From: Gillisia xinjiangensis
GTDB lineage: Bacteria; Bacteroidota; Bacteroidia; Flavobacteriales; Flavobacteriaceae
Reading direction: 5' to 3'
Assembly (NCBI RefSeq): GCF_046298265.1
Contig: NZ_JBKAHK010000002.1
Span: forward strand, 845,549-909,548
Length of the DNA: 64,000 nucleotides
In this document: positions 36,516 through 46,020 of the stretch, in pieces
Layout: every line of letters begins with the position of its first letter
Position numbering within the stretch: the stretch's first letter is position 1
Made by a program: the position numbers and the translations under genes
The notes under the pieces: generated by a model
Told to the model about the DNA's origin: nothing
What the model saw: only the letters and a program-made list of their open reading frames with translations
The model's database searches: none

Positions 36516-38156
36516 CTACATCATTCCGGGCATTCCACCACCCATTCCTCCTCCTGGCATTCCGCCACCGGAGTTATCTTCTTTAATATCGATTAAAGCA
36601 CATTCGGTAGTTAAGATCATTCCGGCTACAGAAGCTGCATTTTCAAGTGCGATTCTGGTAACTTTTTTAGGATCTATAATACCGGCTTTCATCATATCTA
36701 CATAGGTGTTGGTTTTTGCATCATAACCGTAGTTGTTTTTGCCTTCCAATACCTTATTGATCACAACCGAACCTTCACCACCTGCATTCTCCACAATGGT
36801 GCGTAAAGGAGACTCAATAGCCCTATTCACGATTTGAATTCCGGTTTCTTCGTCGGGATTTTCGCCTTTTAAAGATTCCAAAGCTTTCTTGGCGCGAACC
36901 AAAGCAACACCACCTCCGGCAACAATGCCTTCTTCAATAGCTGCACGGGTTGCATTAAGCGCATCGTCTACGCGGTCTTTTTTCTCTTTCATTTCAACTT
37001 CTGAAGCAGCACCTACATATAGTACGGCAACTCCACCTGCCAATTTAGCAAGACGTTCCTGAAGTTTTTCTTTGTCATAGTCTGAAGTGGTAGATTCAAT
37101 CTGAGATTTTATCTGGTTAACACGTTCTTTGATCGCGTTGTTATCTCCGGCTCCATTTACTATGGTTGTGTTATCTTTATCGATAGCAATTTTCTCTGCG
37201 CTACCAAGCATGTCCAGGGTAGCATTTTCCAGAGAAAAACCTCTTTCTTCAGAAATTACTGTACCGCCTGTTAAGATGGCAATATCTTCCAACATCGCCT
37301 TTCTGCGATCTCCAAATCCCGGAGCTTTAACAGCAGCGATTTTTAAAGAACCTCTAAGTTTATTCACTACCAGGGTAGCAAGAGCCTCGCCATCTACATC
37401 TTCGGCGATGATCAATAATGGTTTTCCAGATTGTGCTACTGGCTCCAAAACTGGTAAAAGATCCTTCATTGAAGAGATCTTTTTGTCATACAACAGGATG
37501 TAAGGATCTTCAAGATCTGAAGTCATTTTCTCACTGTTTGTAACAAAGTATGGAGATAGATATCCGCGATCAAACTGCATTCCTTCAACAACATCTACAT
37601 GAGTTTCAGTTCCTTTTGCTTCTTCAACAGTGATAACTCCATCTTTTCCAACTTTTGAAAAGGCTTCAGCGATCAACTCCCCAATATGGTCATCATTATT
37701 TGCAGAAATAGAAGCTACCTGCTTTATTTTTTCAGAAGAGTTTCCAACTTCTTTGGTTTGTTTTGCAAGATTTTCGGTAAGTGCAATAACTGCTTTATCG
37801 ATTCCGCGTTTCAAATCCATTGGATTTGCACCTGCAGCAACATTTTTTAAGCCTTCTTTTACGATTGCCTGTGCCAAAACTGTAGCAGTGGTAGTACCAT
37901 CTCCGGCAAGGTCATTGGTTCTGGAAGCCACTTCCTTCACCATTTGAGCTCCCATATTTTCCAATGGATCTTCCAACTCTATTTCTTTTGCAACGGTAAC
38001 ACCATCTTTTGTTACTGTTGGTGCGCCAAATGATTTACTTATAATCACATTACGTCCTTTTGGACCTAATGTTACCTTTACTGCATTGGCCAATGCATCC
38101 ACCCCGCGTTTAATTCCGTCACGAGCTGCAATATTGTATTTTATATCTTTTGCCAT
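36516..38156 (-). CDS. groL: chaperonin GroEL
   Basis: 546 residues, full length. Landmarks are the N-terminal AKDIKYNIAARDGIKRGVDA, the ATP-site segment VTLGPKGRNVI and GDGTTTATVLAQ, and the C-terminal Gly-Met tail (GGGMPGGGMGGGMPGMM). It forms the 14-mer folding chamber with GroES, encoded 134 bases upstream on the same strand. No CIRCE-type inverted repeat was seen near the cluster. Confidence 0.98.
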   Translation of the reverse strand: MAKDIKYNIAARDGIKRGVDALANAVKVTLGPKGRNVIISKSFGAPTVTKDGVTVAKEIELEDPLENMGAQMVKEVASRTNDLAGDGTTTATVLAQAIVKEGLKNVAAGANPMDLKRGIDKAVIALTENLAKQTKEVGNSSEKIKQVASISANNDDHIGELIAEAFSKVGKDGVITVEEAKGTETHVDVVEGMQFDRGYLSPYFVTNSEKMTSDLEDPYILLYDKKISSMKDLLPVLEPVAQSGKPLLIIAEDVDGEALATLVVNKLRGSLKIAAVKAPGFGDRRKAMLEDIAILTGGTVISEERGFSLENATLDMLGSAEKIAIDKDNTTIVNGAGDNNAIKERVNQIKSQIESTTSDYDKEKLQERLAKLAGGVAVLYVGAASEVEMKEKKDRVDDALNATRAAIEEGIVAGGGVALVRAKKALESLKGENPDEETGIQIVNRAIESPLRTIVENAGGEGSVVINKVLEGKNNYGYDAKTNTYVDMMKAGIIDPKKVTRIALENAASVAGMILTTECALIDIKEDNSGGGMPGGGMGGGMPGMM

Positions 38157-38290
38157 TTTTTATACTTTTAATTTATTTCTGAATGAAAACTGCTTCTTCA
38201 GAAAGGTTTGGTTAAATTTAAAATAGTTGATTTTGTAATTTTGATTATGTTCGTGAAAATCCTTTCATAATACAATTACAGGTGTGTAGT

Positions 38291-38566
38291 TTATACAATA
38301 GCGAGGATGTCTTCTTCCCGCATAATAAGATAGTCTTTACCTTCTAACTTAAGTTCTGTGCCTGCATATTTTCCATAAAGCACTTCATCACCAACTTTAA
38401 CGGTCATTTCGTGTTTTTTGGATCCTTTTCCAACCGCGACAACTTTACCCTTTTGAGGTTTTTCTTTAGCGGTTTCCGGGATGTAAATTCCCGAGGCAGT
38501 TTTTGTCTCGGCAGCAGCAGGCTCTATGAGTACCCTGTCTGAAAGTGGTTTAATTTTTAAAGCCAT
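38291..38566 (-). CDS. groES: co-chaperonin GroES
   Basis: 91 residues, of the usual length. It begins IKPLSDRVLIEPAAAETKT, contains the mobile loop TASGIYIPETAKEKPQKG and ends DYLIMREEDILAIV. It caps the GroEL chamber. CAAAAGTA on the plus strand at 38620-38627 is a TACTTTTG -7 box on the minus strand, 54 bases before the start, but the -33 box is poor. Confidence 0.97.
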   Translation of the reverse strand: MALKIKPLSDRVLIEPAAAETKTASGIYIPETAKEKPQKGKVVAVGKGSKKHEMTVKVGDEVLYGKYAGTELKLEGKDYLIMREEDILAIV

Positions 38567-38619
38567 TTGTGTAATTTATTTTAGTTAATTAATTTATCTT
38601 GTATGATGCTTGAATTGAC

Positions 38620-38627
38620 CAAAAGTA
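38620..38627 (-). promoter_or_regulatory. -7 box of the groES-groL promoter (candidate)
   Basis: TACTTTTG on the minus strand matches TAnnTTTG. The -33 position at 38647-38650 reads ATGT rather than TTTG. Confidence 0.5.
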
Positions 38628-38655
38628 TGCCACTACCACAATCCTGACATTATTA

Positions 38656-38690
38656 AATAAAAAATGCCAGCTTGTCATAAGCTGGCATTT
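38656..38690 (-). terminator. terminator after secG
   Basis: A perfect 12-bp stem (AAATGCCAGCTT with AAGCTGGCATTT) and a 5-base loop. On the minus strand it continues into a T-rich run. It separates secG from groES. Confidence 0.9.
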
Positions 38691-38715
38691 AAACCTATTT
38701 AGAGTATAGTATTTC

Positions 38716-39060
38716 TTAGTTGTTGTCTTCTTCAGGATTTTGAACGGGAGACTGCACAGGAGCAGGAACATTGGTTTCAACTTGTGGTTTTCCGTCAATA
38801 ACTCTGGATTCAGATGGAGAATTTCCATCCATTATCGTTACGTTGGATAATAAAATCAATGCCAGCAATAAAGTTGCAAGAGTCCAAGTGCTTTTGTCTA
38901 AAAAGTCGGTTGTCTTCTTTACTCCTCCCAATTGTTGACCACCGCCACCTCCAAATGAGGAAGAGAGTCCGCCGCCTTTAGGGTTTTGAACCATGATTAC
39001 TATTACCAGTAAAAATGCTACAATAATTATTAATGCTAAAAAGATAGTGAATGTGCTCAT
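38716..39060 (-). CDS. secG: preprotein translocase subunit SecG
   Basis: 114 residues with two membrane helices (about 4-24 and 53-70) joined by the Gly-rich loop PKGGGLSSSFGGGGGQQLGG, the SecG signature. A Pro/Glu/Asn-rich tail follows, as in Bacteroidota SecG. It assists SecYE. The gene overlaps the upstream TPR-like gene by 4 nt (ATGA). Confidence 0.93.
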   Translation of the reverse strand: MSTFTIFLALIIIVAFLLVIVIMVQNPKGGGLSSSFGGGGGQQLGGVKKTTDFLDKSTWTLATLLLALILLSNVTIMDGNSPSESRVIDGKPQVETNVPAPVQSPVQNPEEDNN

Positions 39061-39932
39061 TCTTGTACTGTGTTATTTTCTTGTAATTTCTTAATTGCCC
39101 GAATTTGGTCTGCAAAGGAACCACTTTTTTCGGGATTTTTCAAAATTAAAATTTTATAGGCCTGTATAGCCTTTTTATAGTTTTTTTGTTCCAGGTAAAC
39201 CCGGGCCAGAGTCTCTGTCATCAGGGCCTCCGGTGGCACACCTCTGTCTGCCGCCAGGTTGTTGGATGTAAATTGGGTATTGGGTTTTATCTTCGGACTT
39301 TTGGATATAAAATGATCTATTAATTCAAATTGTCGCGATTTGGAATCTGAAGTACTATTGGTGTTTTCATTTTCTCTCTCAATAGGTTTCGCCCTCGTTA
39401 GCGAAAGCCATTCTGAAAAGGAATGTGTTTCGGAAGCATTGAAATCCAATGGACTTCCGACTTCCGGAAAATCTTCGGAACTACTTTTTTCCGGTATTTC
39501 TTCTTCTAAGGGTTGGATTGCCGGCCTTTCAAACAATCCGGGATCCATGACCCTTTCAGATTCATTCTTCTTCATTTTGATGGCATCATCAATCATGATA
39601 CTCCTGGTCCCAAAAACTTCCGTGGGTTCAAAAACAGTGATATTCCTTAAATTCTCCTCCTGTTTTTTAATTTGAAGTGCCACCTTATCCTGAATGAAAT
39701 CCCTGGATGTAATAAATTCAAAAAGTACACTTCTGTCAAGGGTATAGGCTGCCGTTTTTTTTAAAGCTGAATTGTAATTAAGGCTGTTTTGTGTATACAG
39801 ACCTTTAAGATGAATTGCGTGTACCGCCTGAAAACAGGGGTGTTCCTGAAGTATACTTTCCAGTCTTGCGGTATCTTCACTGGATATGGAAGCCGAATTT
39901 TCGAATAAATATGTCAGTTCCTTTGCAGTCAT
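39057..39932 (-). CDS. TPR-like hypothetical protein of the lptE-secG operon
   Basis: 291 residues, soluble, no signal peptide. The C-terminal part (about 245-285) has a TPR-type helix pair (ETLARVYLEQKNYKKAIQAYKI). The middle (about 130-220) is rich in Ser, Glu and Pro and looks disordered. An N-terminal helical region (FQAVHAIHLKGLYTQNS) may be another repeat. It overlaps secG and abuts lptE (1-nt overlap). It is conserved context in related genomes, by recollection; its function is unknown. Confidence 0.72.
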   Translation of the reverse strand: MTAKELTYLFENSASISSEDTARLESILQEHPCFQAVHAIHLKGLYTQNSLNYNSALKKTAAYTLDRSVLFEFITSRDFIQDKVALQIKKQEENLRNITVFEPTEVFGTRSIMIDDAIKMKKNESERVMDPGLFERPAIQPLEEEIPEKSSSEDFPEVGSPLDFNASETHSFSEWLSLTRAKPIERENENTNSTSDSKSRQFELIDHFISKSPKIKPNTQFTSNNLAADRGVPPEALMTETLARVYLEQKNYKKAIQAYKILILKNPEKSGSFADQIRAIKKLQENNTVQE

Positions 39933-40435
39933 TACCAGTTTGTAAGTGAAGCATTAAATATATCCTGAGTGATCCTGCTGTAAATTTCATCCAGCGCTGT
40001 TTCAAGTACGGGGCCTGTTAATTGTGAATTAGCGGGATAATCATAATAAAATGAAAAACGTCTTTCAAAATCCCTTTTAGGATCCAGGGAGTTATAAAAC
40101 CTAACATTTACCGAAATAGTGATCCTGTTTTGGGCAGCTGTATTTTGTGCTGTTGCAGTGATAGGAGCAATATAATAATCTACAATTTCTCCTTCATAGA
40201 TCAAATCCCCACCCGAATTTGTAAGGCTTAAATTTGTTTGGTTTTGTATAAGATCCTGAAGCTCCAGTGTAAAAGTTCGCTCAATTCCAGGTTCTACAAG
40301 ATTTGCCGCATTTTGAAAATAATTAACCTGAAACGTGGTAGCACCTCCGGTATCGGCTCCTGTAAAGGAATAGATGCCACAGGAGGCCATCGTTAAAAGG
40401 CTTATTGAGAAAATTATGATCTTGATTTTTTTCAT
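39932..40435 (-). CDS. lptE: LptE family LPS-assembly lipoprotein
   Basis: 167 residues with a lipoprotein signal peptide ending TMASCG (Cys19). The mature part starts GIYSFTGADTGGATTFQV, the form of LptE usual in Bacteroidota, with a small alpha-beta domain. LptE plugs the LptD barrel that inserts LPS in the outer membrane. The lptD gene is not in the window. The sigma-54 activator gene lies 36 bases upstream. Confidence 0.85.
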   Translation of the reverse strand: MKKIKIIIFSISLLTMASCGIYSFTGADTGGATTFQVNYFQNAANLVEPGIERTFTLELQDLIQNQTNLSLTNSGGDLIYEGEIVDYYIAPITATAQNTAAQNRITISVNVRFYNSLDPKRDFERRFSFYYDYPANSQLTGPVLETALDEIYSRITQDIFNASLTNW

Positions 40436-40471
40436 CCAATGACACCGAATTTCTGCCCGGTGTGAGATTTA

Positions 40472-41722
40472 TTATAGATTATATTGTTTTATTTTTCGGT
40501 ATAAGGTCCGTTCGCTGATACCGAGTTCTTCCGCAGCGGTTTTTCGTTTTCCGCTATGTCTTTCCAAAGATTTTTTTATAAGCTCCAGTTCCTTATCCTG
40601 AAGGGAAAGTGTTTCTTCCTCTTCAATTTCTTCAGCAAAATAATACTTATCTTTTTTATTTTCCTGCTGATTTTGTGCAATTTGTAGTACTTCCATTTCC
40701 TCGTCCTCCATGTCTTCAGATTCTATATCCTCTTCATCACCATAGATCTTCTGAATAAGTCCTTCCTGTTCTTCCTGAACTTTTTTGTGGTTACCGCTTT
40801 CCATCAATTCCATGGTGAGCTTTTTAAGGTCATTCAAGTCATTTTTCATATCGAAAAGAACCTTGTAGAGGATCTCCCTTTCATTGCTGAAATCGGCCGC
40901 TTTTTTCTTGTCGGCAATAACTGCAGGTAAATTACTTCCAATATCCGGGAGATAGGATTTCAGGTCTTTTGCGTTGATGCTTCGTTTTTGTTCTAAAACA
41001 GAAATTTGTTCGGCGATGTTTCGCAATTGCCGGATGTTTCCTCCCCATTTATAACTCAAAAGTACCTCCACGGCATCATCTTCAAGCCGCACGGTGGGCA
41101 TTTTATATTTCAGGGCAAAATCTGCAGCAAATTTCCGGAATAATAAGTGAATATCTTCCTTTCTGTCCCGTAGTGGCGGTAAATTGATTTCTATGGTACT
41201 TAACCTGTAATAAAGGTCCTCGCGGAATCTTTCCTTTTTAATGGCTTCAAACATATTTAAATTTGTGGCTGCCACAATCCGAACATCGGTTTGTTGAACT
41301 TTTGAGGAACCAACCTTGATAAATTCCCCGTTCTCCAAAACCCTTAAAAGTCTTACCTGGGTGGTTAGCGGAAGTTCGCCAACTTCATCCAGAAAAATCG
41401 TTCCGCCATCGGCAACTTCAAAATAGCCGTTTCTGGCTTGGTTAGCGCCTGTAAATGATCCTTTTTCATGGCCAAACAGTTCGCTGTCTATAGTTCCCTC
41501 TGGGATTGCGCCACAATTTACCGCGATGTATTTTCCATGCTTTCTGTGAGACAGGGCGTGTATGATCTTGGGAATGCTTTCTTTCCCTACTCCGCTTTCC
41601 CCGGTAACCAACACCGAAATATCTGTGGGAGCTACCTGCATAGCTTTCTCCACTGCCCGATTGAGTTTAGGGTCATTCCCTATAATCTCAAAACGCTGTT
41701 TTATTGCCTGTATAGATTCCAT
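40472..41722 (-). CDS. sigma-54-dependent transcriptional activator (AAA+ and Fis-type HTH, no receiver domain)
   Basis: 416 residues. The AAA+ domain starts almost at residue 1: Walker A GESGVGKES at 41-49, the sigma-54 contact loop GSFTGA at 88-93 and Walker B GGTIFLDEVGELP. The last 24 residues are a Fis-type helix-turn-helix (RKTAAEELGISERTLYRK). An acidic, Gln-rich linker (about 320-370) joins the two. There is no N-terminal receiver or ligand domain, so control must come from abundance or a partner. It precedes lptE and is likely co-transcribed with it. Confidence 0.92.
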   Translation of the reverse strand: MESIQAIKQRFEIIGNDPKLNRAVEKAMQVAPTDISVLVTGESGVGKESIPKIIHALSHRKHGKYIAVNCGAIPEGTIDSELFGHEKGSFTGANQARNGYFEVADGGTIFLDEVGELPLTTQVRLLRVLENGEFIKVGSSKVQQTDVRIVAATNLNMFEAIKKERFREDLYYRLSTIEINLPPLRDRKEDIHLLFRKFAADFALKYKMPTVRLEDDAVEVLLSYKWGGNIRQLRNIAEQISVLEQKRSINAKDLKSYLPDIGSNLPAVIADKKKAADFSNEREILYKVLFDMKNDLNDLKKLTMELMESGNHKKVQEEQEGLIQKIYGDEEDIESEDMEDEEMEVLQIAQNQQENKKDKYYFAEEIEEEETLSLQDKELELIKKSLERHSGKRKTAAEELGISERTLYRKIKQYNL

Positions 41723-41890
41723 ATGTTGATTCGCTAATCCCCAAAAGGAGAATTAAAAGCCACCCAGCCCCGGTAGGGTGAGTTTGAGCCGTTATTATTT
41801 TTATTTGTTTTTAAAATTTTCATGCTATTTTCAAAATATGTTCTTAGTTTTCACATCAGCTGGTTCCTATCCCTTTCGGGGGTCGGGGGG

Positions 41891-43321
41891 CTATTTAACA
41901 GCTTTTCCCTTTAAGGTTGCACTGGTACAATCCAGTATTTCCACCATTACAAAATCTCCTATTTTATAATGTTCTTTCGGAAAAACAGCAACGGTATTTT
42001 GTTGTGTCCTGCCACTCCATTCAAGTTCCGATTTTTTTGACTCTTTTTCGATGAGAACTTCCACTGTTTTACCAAGAAATTCCTGCGTCCTGTATAAACT
42101 GTGTTTTCTTTGAAGGGCTACAATTTCTGCTAAACGTTGGCTTTTCACTTCTTCCGGGACATCATCCTCCAGTTTTCTGGAGGCCATGGTGCCAGGTCTG
42201 TCTGAATAGCTGTACATGTATTCAAAATCGTATTTCACATAATCCATTAAAGATAAAGTATCAATATGATCCTCTTCAGTTTCTGTTGGGAAACCTATGA
42301 TCAGATCTGAAGAAATGGAACAATCCGGCAGGATCTTTCGGATATTGTCAATAAGCGTGAAATATTCTTCACGTGTATGCAAACGATTCATCTCTTTTAA
42401 AATGCGATCGCTTCCACTTTGAACAGGTAAATGAATGTGGTTGCAAATATTTTTATATTGGGACATCAGCTTGATCACATCCAGGGTCATATCCTGCGGA
42501 TTCGAAGTAGAAAACCGTATTCTCATATCAGGCTGGTCTTCAGCAACCATCTTCAAAAGATTGGTAAAACCGGTTGCAGTAGCCTTCTGGATTTCAGAAG
42601 CGGTTTTAAAATCTTTCTTGAGTCCGCCTCCATACCATAAATAACTATCAACATTTTGACCCAGCAGGGTGATTTCCTTGTAGCCTTTTACAGCAAGATC
42701 CCTCACTTCCTCAAGAATGCTTTGAGGATCCCGACTTCTTTCGCGACCTCGTGTGAATGGTACAACGCAAAAAGTACACATATTATCACAACCTCTTGTT
42801 ATGGAAACAAACGCAGAAACGCCGTTGCTTTGTAACCGCACCGGAGAAATGTCGCCATAGGTTTCCTCTTTCGAGAGGATCACATTTACCGCGTTCCGTC
42901 CTTCTTCAACTTCTTTTATTAAATTTGGTAAATCTTTATAGGCATCTGGTCCAACCACAAGATCAACGATTTTTTCCTCTTCCAAAAATTTGCTTTTCAA
43001 ACGTTCGGCCATACAGCCTAAGACGCCCACTTTCATCTTTGGATTTATTTTTTTGACGGCATTATATTTTTCCAGACGTTTACGTACGGTTTGTTCTGCT
43101 TTATCCCTAATGGAACAGGTGTTTACCAAAACAAGATCTGCCTCTTCTAAATTTTGGGTGGTGTTAAATCCTTCTTTCTGAAGAATGGAAGCCACCACCT
43201 CGCTATCGCTAAAGTTCATCTGGCATCCGTAACTTTCAATAAAAAGTTTTCGGTTATTTTTTGTTTTAGGCTCCAGTATCAGGGAATTTCCCTGCAATTC
43301 TTCATCTATGATCTTCTCCAT
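41891..43321 (-). CDS. miaB: tRNA-2-methylthio-N6-isopentenyladenosine37 synthase MiaB
   Basis: 476 residues. The N-terminal UPF0004 domain carries one cluster through Cys33, Cys69 and Cys103. The radical-SAM motif is Cys178-x3-Cys182-x2-Cys185 (RGCDNMCTFCVVPF). A TRAM RNA-binding domain closes the protein (about 405-470). It adds the methylthio group to i6A37. A Bacteroidota-type promoter is present upstream. A 168-base gap separates it from the sigma-54 activator. Confidence 0.96.
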   Translation of the reverse strand: MEKIIDEELQGNSLILEPKTKNNRKLFIESYGCQMNFSDSEVVASILQKEGFNTTQNLEEADLVLVNTCSIRDKAEQTVRKRLEKYNAVKKINPKMKVGVLGCMAERLKSKFLEEEKIVDLVVGPDAYKDLPNLIKEVEEGRNAVNVILSKEETYGDISPVRLQSNGVSAFVSITRGCDNMCTFCVVPFTRGRERSRDPQSILEEVRDLAVKGYKEITLLGQNVDSYLWYGGGLKKDFKTASEIQKATATGFTNLLKMVAEDQPDMRIRFSTSNPQDMTLDVIKLMSQYKNICNHIHLPVQSGSDRILKEMNRLHTREEYFTLIDNIRKILPDCSISSDLIIGFPTETEEDHIDTLSLMDYVKYDFEYMYSYSDRPGTMASRKLEDDVPEEVKSQRLAEIVALQRKHSLYRTQEFLGKTVEVLIEKESKKSELEWSGRTQQNTVAVFPKEHYKIGDFVMVEILDCTSATLKGKAVK

Positions 43322-43354
43322 AACTCCTTCTCAAGCTTTCGTTTGTTTAGCTCG

Positions 43355-43385
43355 CAAAGATAGCTTTTAGTTAAGTTGTGACAAA
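43355..43385 (-). promoter_or_regulatory. promoter of miaB (Bacteroidota type)
   Basis: On the minus strand, TTTG (plus coordinates 43382-43385) and TATCTTTG (43355-43362) are separated by exactly 19 bases, matching TTTG-N19-TAnnTTTG. The ATG is 34 bases downstream. Confidence 0.8.
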
Positions 43386-43469
43386 GTGACAGCATAGAAA
43401 TTTAACCGGTAATTTTAAGAAAGTAAAGCGGATTTTTTAGTAAAAGAACAGCATATTTAAAAATTGCCC

Positions 43470-43477
43470 TACTTTTG
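43470..43477 (+). promoter_or_regulatory. -7 box of the topA promoter (candidate)
   Basis: TACTTTTG followed by CACC lies 21 bases before the topA ATG. The expected -33 box 19 bases upstream is not TTTG, so only the -7 element is supported. Confidence 0.55.
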
Positions 43478-43497
43478 CACCTAGAAAATAAAGATTT

Positions 43498-46017
43498 ATG
43501 GCAAAGAATTTAGTGATTGTGGAATCTCCGGCCAAGGCAAAAACCATTGAGAAATTTTTAGGCAAGGATTATACCGTAGCCTCCAGTTTTGGTCATATCG
43601 CCGATTTACCAACCAAGGAATTGGGCGTAGATACGGAGGGAGATTTTAAACCTAAATATATCGTTAATAAAGATAAGAAGGATGTGGTGGCTAAACTCAG
43701 GAAACTGGCCAAGACCGCTGAAATTGTTTGGCTGGCGAGTGATGAAGACCGGGAGGGAGAAGCCATCGCATGGCACCTGGCAGAAGAGTTAAAGCTGGAT
43801 AAAGATAAAACAAGACGGATCGTATTTCATGAGATTACCAAAACCGCTATTTTAAAAGCGATCGACAATCCAAGAAGTATAGATTATAACCTGGTAAATG
43901 CGCAACAGGCAAGAAGAGTGCTGGACAGATTGGTGGGATATGAACTTTCTCCTATATTATGGAGAAAGGTAAAAGGCGGACTTTCAGCTGGAAGAGTGCA
44001 ATCTGTTTCGGTAAGATTGATTGTAGAACGAGAGCGGGAGATAGAAGATTTTAAAGCAGAAGCCTCTTTCAGAATCGATGCCGAGTTTACTACGGAAGAA
44101 GGAAAAACCTTCAAGGCGAAGCTTCCGAAGAATTTTGACACTAAAAAAGAAGCAGAAGATTTTCTGAAGAAAAATATAGAAGCCAAATTTAAAGTAGCCG
44201 ATCTTTCTACCAAGCCTGCAAAAAAATCACCGGCAGCACCATTTACAACTTCTACGTTGCAACAGGAGGCTGCCAGGAAATTATATTTTTCAGTAAGTAA
44301 GACCATGACAATGGCTCAACGTTTATATGAGGCTGGTCATATTACCTATATGAGAACCGATAGTGTGAATCTTTCTGAAGATGCCAGGAAAGGCGCTAAA
44401 CAGGAGATCCTTAAATCCTACGGAGAGAAATATTCAAAAACCAGGCAATTCAAAGGGAAATCAAAAGGGGCTCAGGAAGCACACGAGGCTATTCGTCCCA
44501 CCAACTTTGAAAATCATACAGTAAAAGCCGATCGCGATGAGGAACGCCTGTACGAACTGATTTGGAAGCGTACTGTTGCGTCTCAAATGAGTGAAGCAGA
44601 GTTGGAGCGAACCAATGTAAAGATCGATGCCGATAAACACAAAAATCAGTTTACAGCCAACGGGGAAGTCTTAATTTTTGACGGCTTTTTAAAAGTTTAT
44701 CTGGAAGGAAGCGATGATGAAGAAGAGGAGCAGGAGGGAATGTTGCCTGCACTAAAGATAAATGAAAGGCTGGAAAACAATTATATAACCGCTACCGAAA
44801 GATTTACAAGGCCGCCATATCGATATACGGAAGCTTCTTTGGTGAAAAAACTGGAAGAACTTGGAATTGGCCGTCCTTCCACTTATGCGCCAACTATTTC
44901 CACCATTCAAAACAGAAATTATATCGAAAAAGGTTCGGTAGAAGGGATGGAACGAAATTATGCCCAATTGATTCTTAAGAATGATAAATTCAATGAAAAA
45001 CAGCTATCGGAGACGGTAGGCAGTGATAAAGGTAAATTGGTTCCTACCGCGGTTGGAACTGTTGTAAATGACTTTTTGGTAAATCATTTCTCAAACATTC
45101 TGGATTATAATTTCACTGCCAAAGTGGAGCAGAGTTTTGATGATATTGCTGAAGGAAATGAAGAATGGACCAAAATGATGCGGGATTTCTACTCAGAATT
45201 TCATCCTCAGGTTCTGGATGTTGCCGAAAATGCAGAAAGAGAAGTAGGGGAACGAATTCTTGGGGAAGATCCTGAAACCGGAAAACCGGTGAGTGTGCGG
45301 TTGGGTAAATTTGGGCCTATGGTACAAATTGGTTCTGTAGAGGATGATGAAAAACCCCGTTTTGCCGGCCTGATGCCAGATCAATCTTTAGGCTCGATTA
45401 CCTATGAGGAAGCTATGGATTTGTTCAAACTTCCCAAGGAAATTGGGGAATATGAAGGCGAAACAGTAGAGGTGAATAATGGACGTTTTGGTCCTTATGT
45501 ACGCTATGGTAAAACCTTTGTTTCTCTTGATAAAGGAGAAGATCCAATGATTGTGGATATGGAAAGGGCTTTGGAATTGATTAAAGCCAAGGAAAAAGCA
45601 GATGCGCCCATATATGTTTATGAAGGAAAACCTGTCCAAAAGGGGGTAGGGAGATTCGGTCCATTTTTAAAGTGGAATGATATCTTTATCAACGTTAATA
45701 AAAAGTATGATTTCGATAATTTAAGCGATGCAGAGATCGAGGAATTGGTCGAAAACAAGAAGCAAAAAGAAATTGATAAGGTTATCCATAATTGGGAAGA
45801 GGAAGGAATCAGAGTTGAAAAAGCACGCTGGGGCCGTTCCAACATCCTAAAGGGAAAAACCAAAATAGAATTGCCAAAAACAGTGGATGCTTCAAAATTA
45901 ACTTTAGAGGAAGTCAAAGAGATCCTGGATAAAAAAACCAAGAAACCTGCCAAAAAGAAGCCGGCTGCGAAGAAGAAAGCAGCCACGTCTAAAAAAACCA
46001 CCACAAAAAAGAAGTAA
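43498..46017 (+). CDS. topA: type I DNA topoisomerase (TopA)
   Basis: 839 residues. The TOPRIM domain opens with LVIVESPAKAKTIEKFLG and contains DEDREGEAIAWHLA. The nucleophile is Tyr284 in GHITYMRTDSVNLS. The C-terminal third holds repeated GKFGPxV segments (near 602, 660 and 713), degenerate zinc-ribbon-like repeats without cysteines, and a Lys/Ala-rich tail (about 815-839). It relaxes negative supercoils. The next gene starts 3 bases after its stop. Two sizeable antisense frames over it are shadows. Confidence 0.96.
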   Translation: MAKNLVIVESPAKAKTIEKFLGKDYTVASSFGHIADLPTKELGVDTEGDFKPKYIVNKDKKDVVAKLRKLAKTAEIVWLASDEDREGEAIAWHLAEELKLDKDKTRRIVFHEITKTAILKAIDNPRSIDYNLVNAQQARRVLDRLVGYELSPILWRKVKGGLSAGRVQSVSVRLIVEREREIEDFKAEASFRIDAEFTTEEGKTFKAKLPKNFDTKKEAEDFLKKNIEAKFKVADLSTKPAKKSPAAPFTTSTLQQEAARKLYFSVSKTMTMAQRLYEAGHITYMRTDSVNLSEDARKGAKQEILKSYGEKYSKTRQFKGKSKGAQEAHEAIRPTNFENHTVKADRDEERLYELIWKRTVASQMSEAELERTNVKIDADKHKNQFTANGEVLIFDGFLKVYLEGSDDEEEEQEGMLPALKINERLENNYITATERFTRPPYRYTEASLVKKLEELGIGRPSTYAPTISTIQNRNYIEKGSVEGMERNYAQLILKNDKFNEKQLSETVGSDKGKLVPTAVGTVVNDFLVNHFSNILDYNFTAKVEQSFDDIAEGNEEWTKMMRDFYSEFHPQVLDVAENAEREVGERILGEDPETGKPVSVRLGKFGPMVQIGSVEDDEKPRFAGLMPDQSLGSITYEEAMDLFKLPKEIGEYEGETVEVNNGRFGPYVRYGKTFVSLDKGEDPMIVDMERALELIKAKEKADAPIYVYEGKPVQKGVGRFGPFLKWNDIFINVNKKYDFDNLSDAEIEELVENKKQKEIDKVIHNWEEEGIRVEKARWGRSNILKGKTKIELPKTVDASKLTLEEVKEILDKKTKKPAKKKPAAKKKAATSKKTTTKKK

Positions 46018-46020
46018 TTA

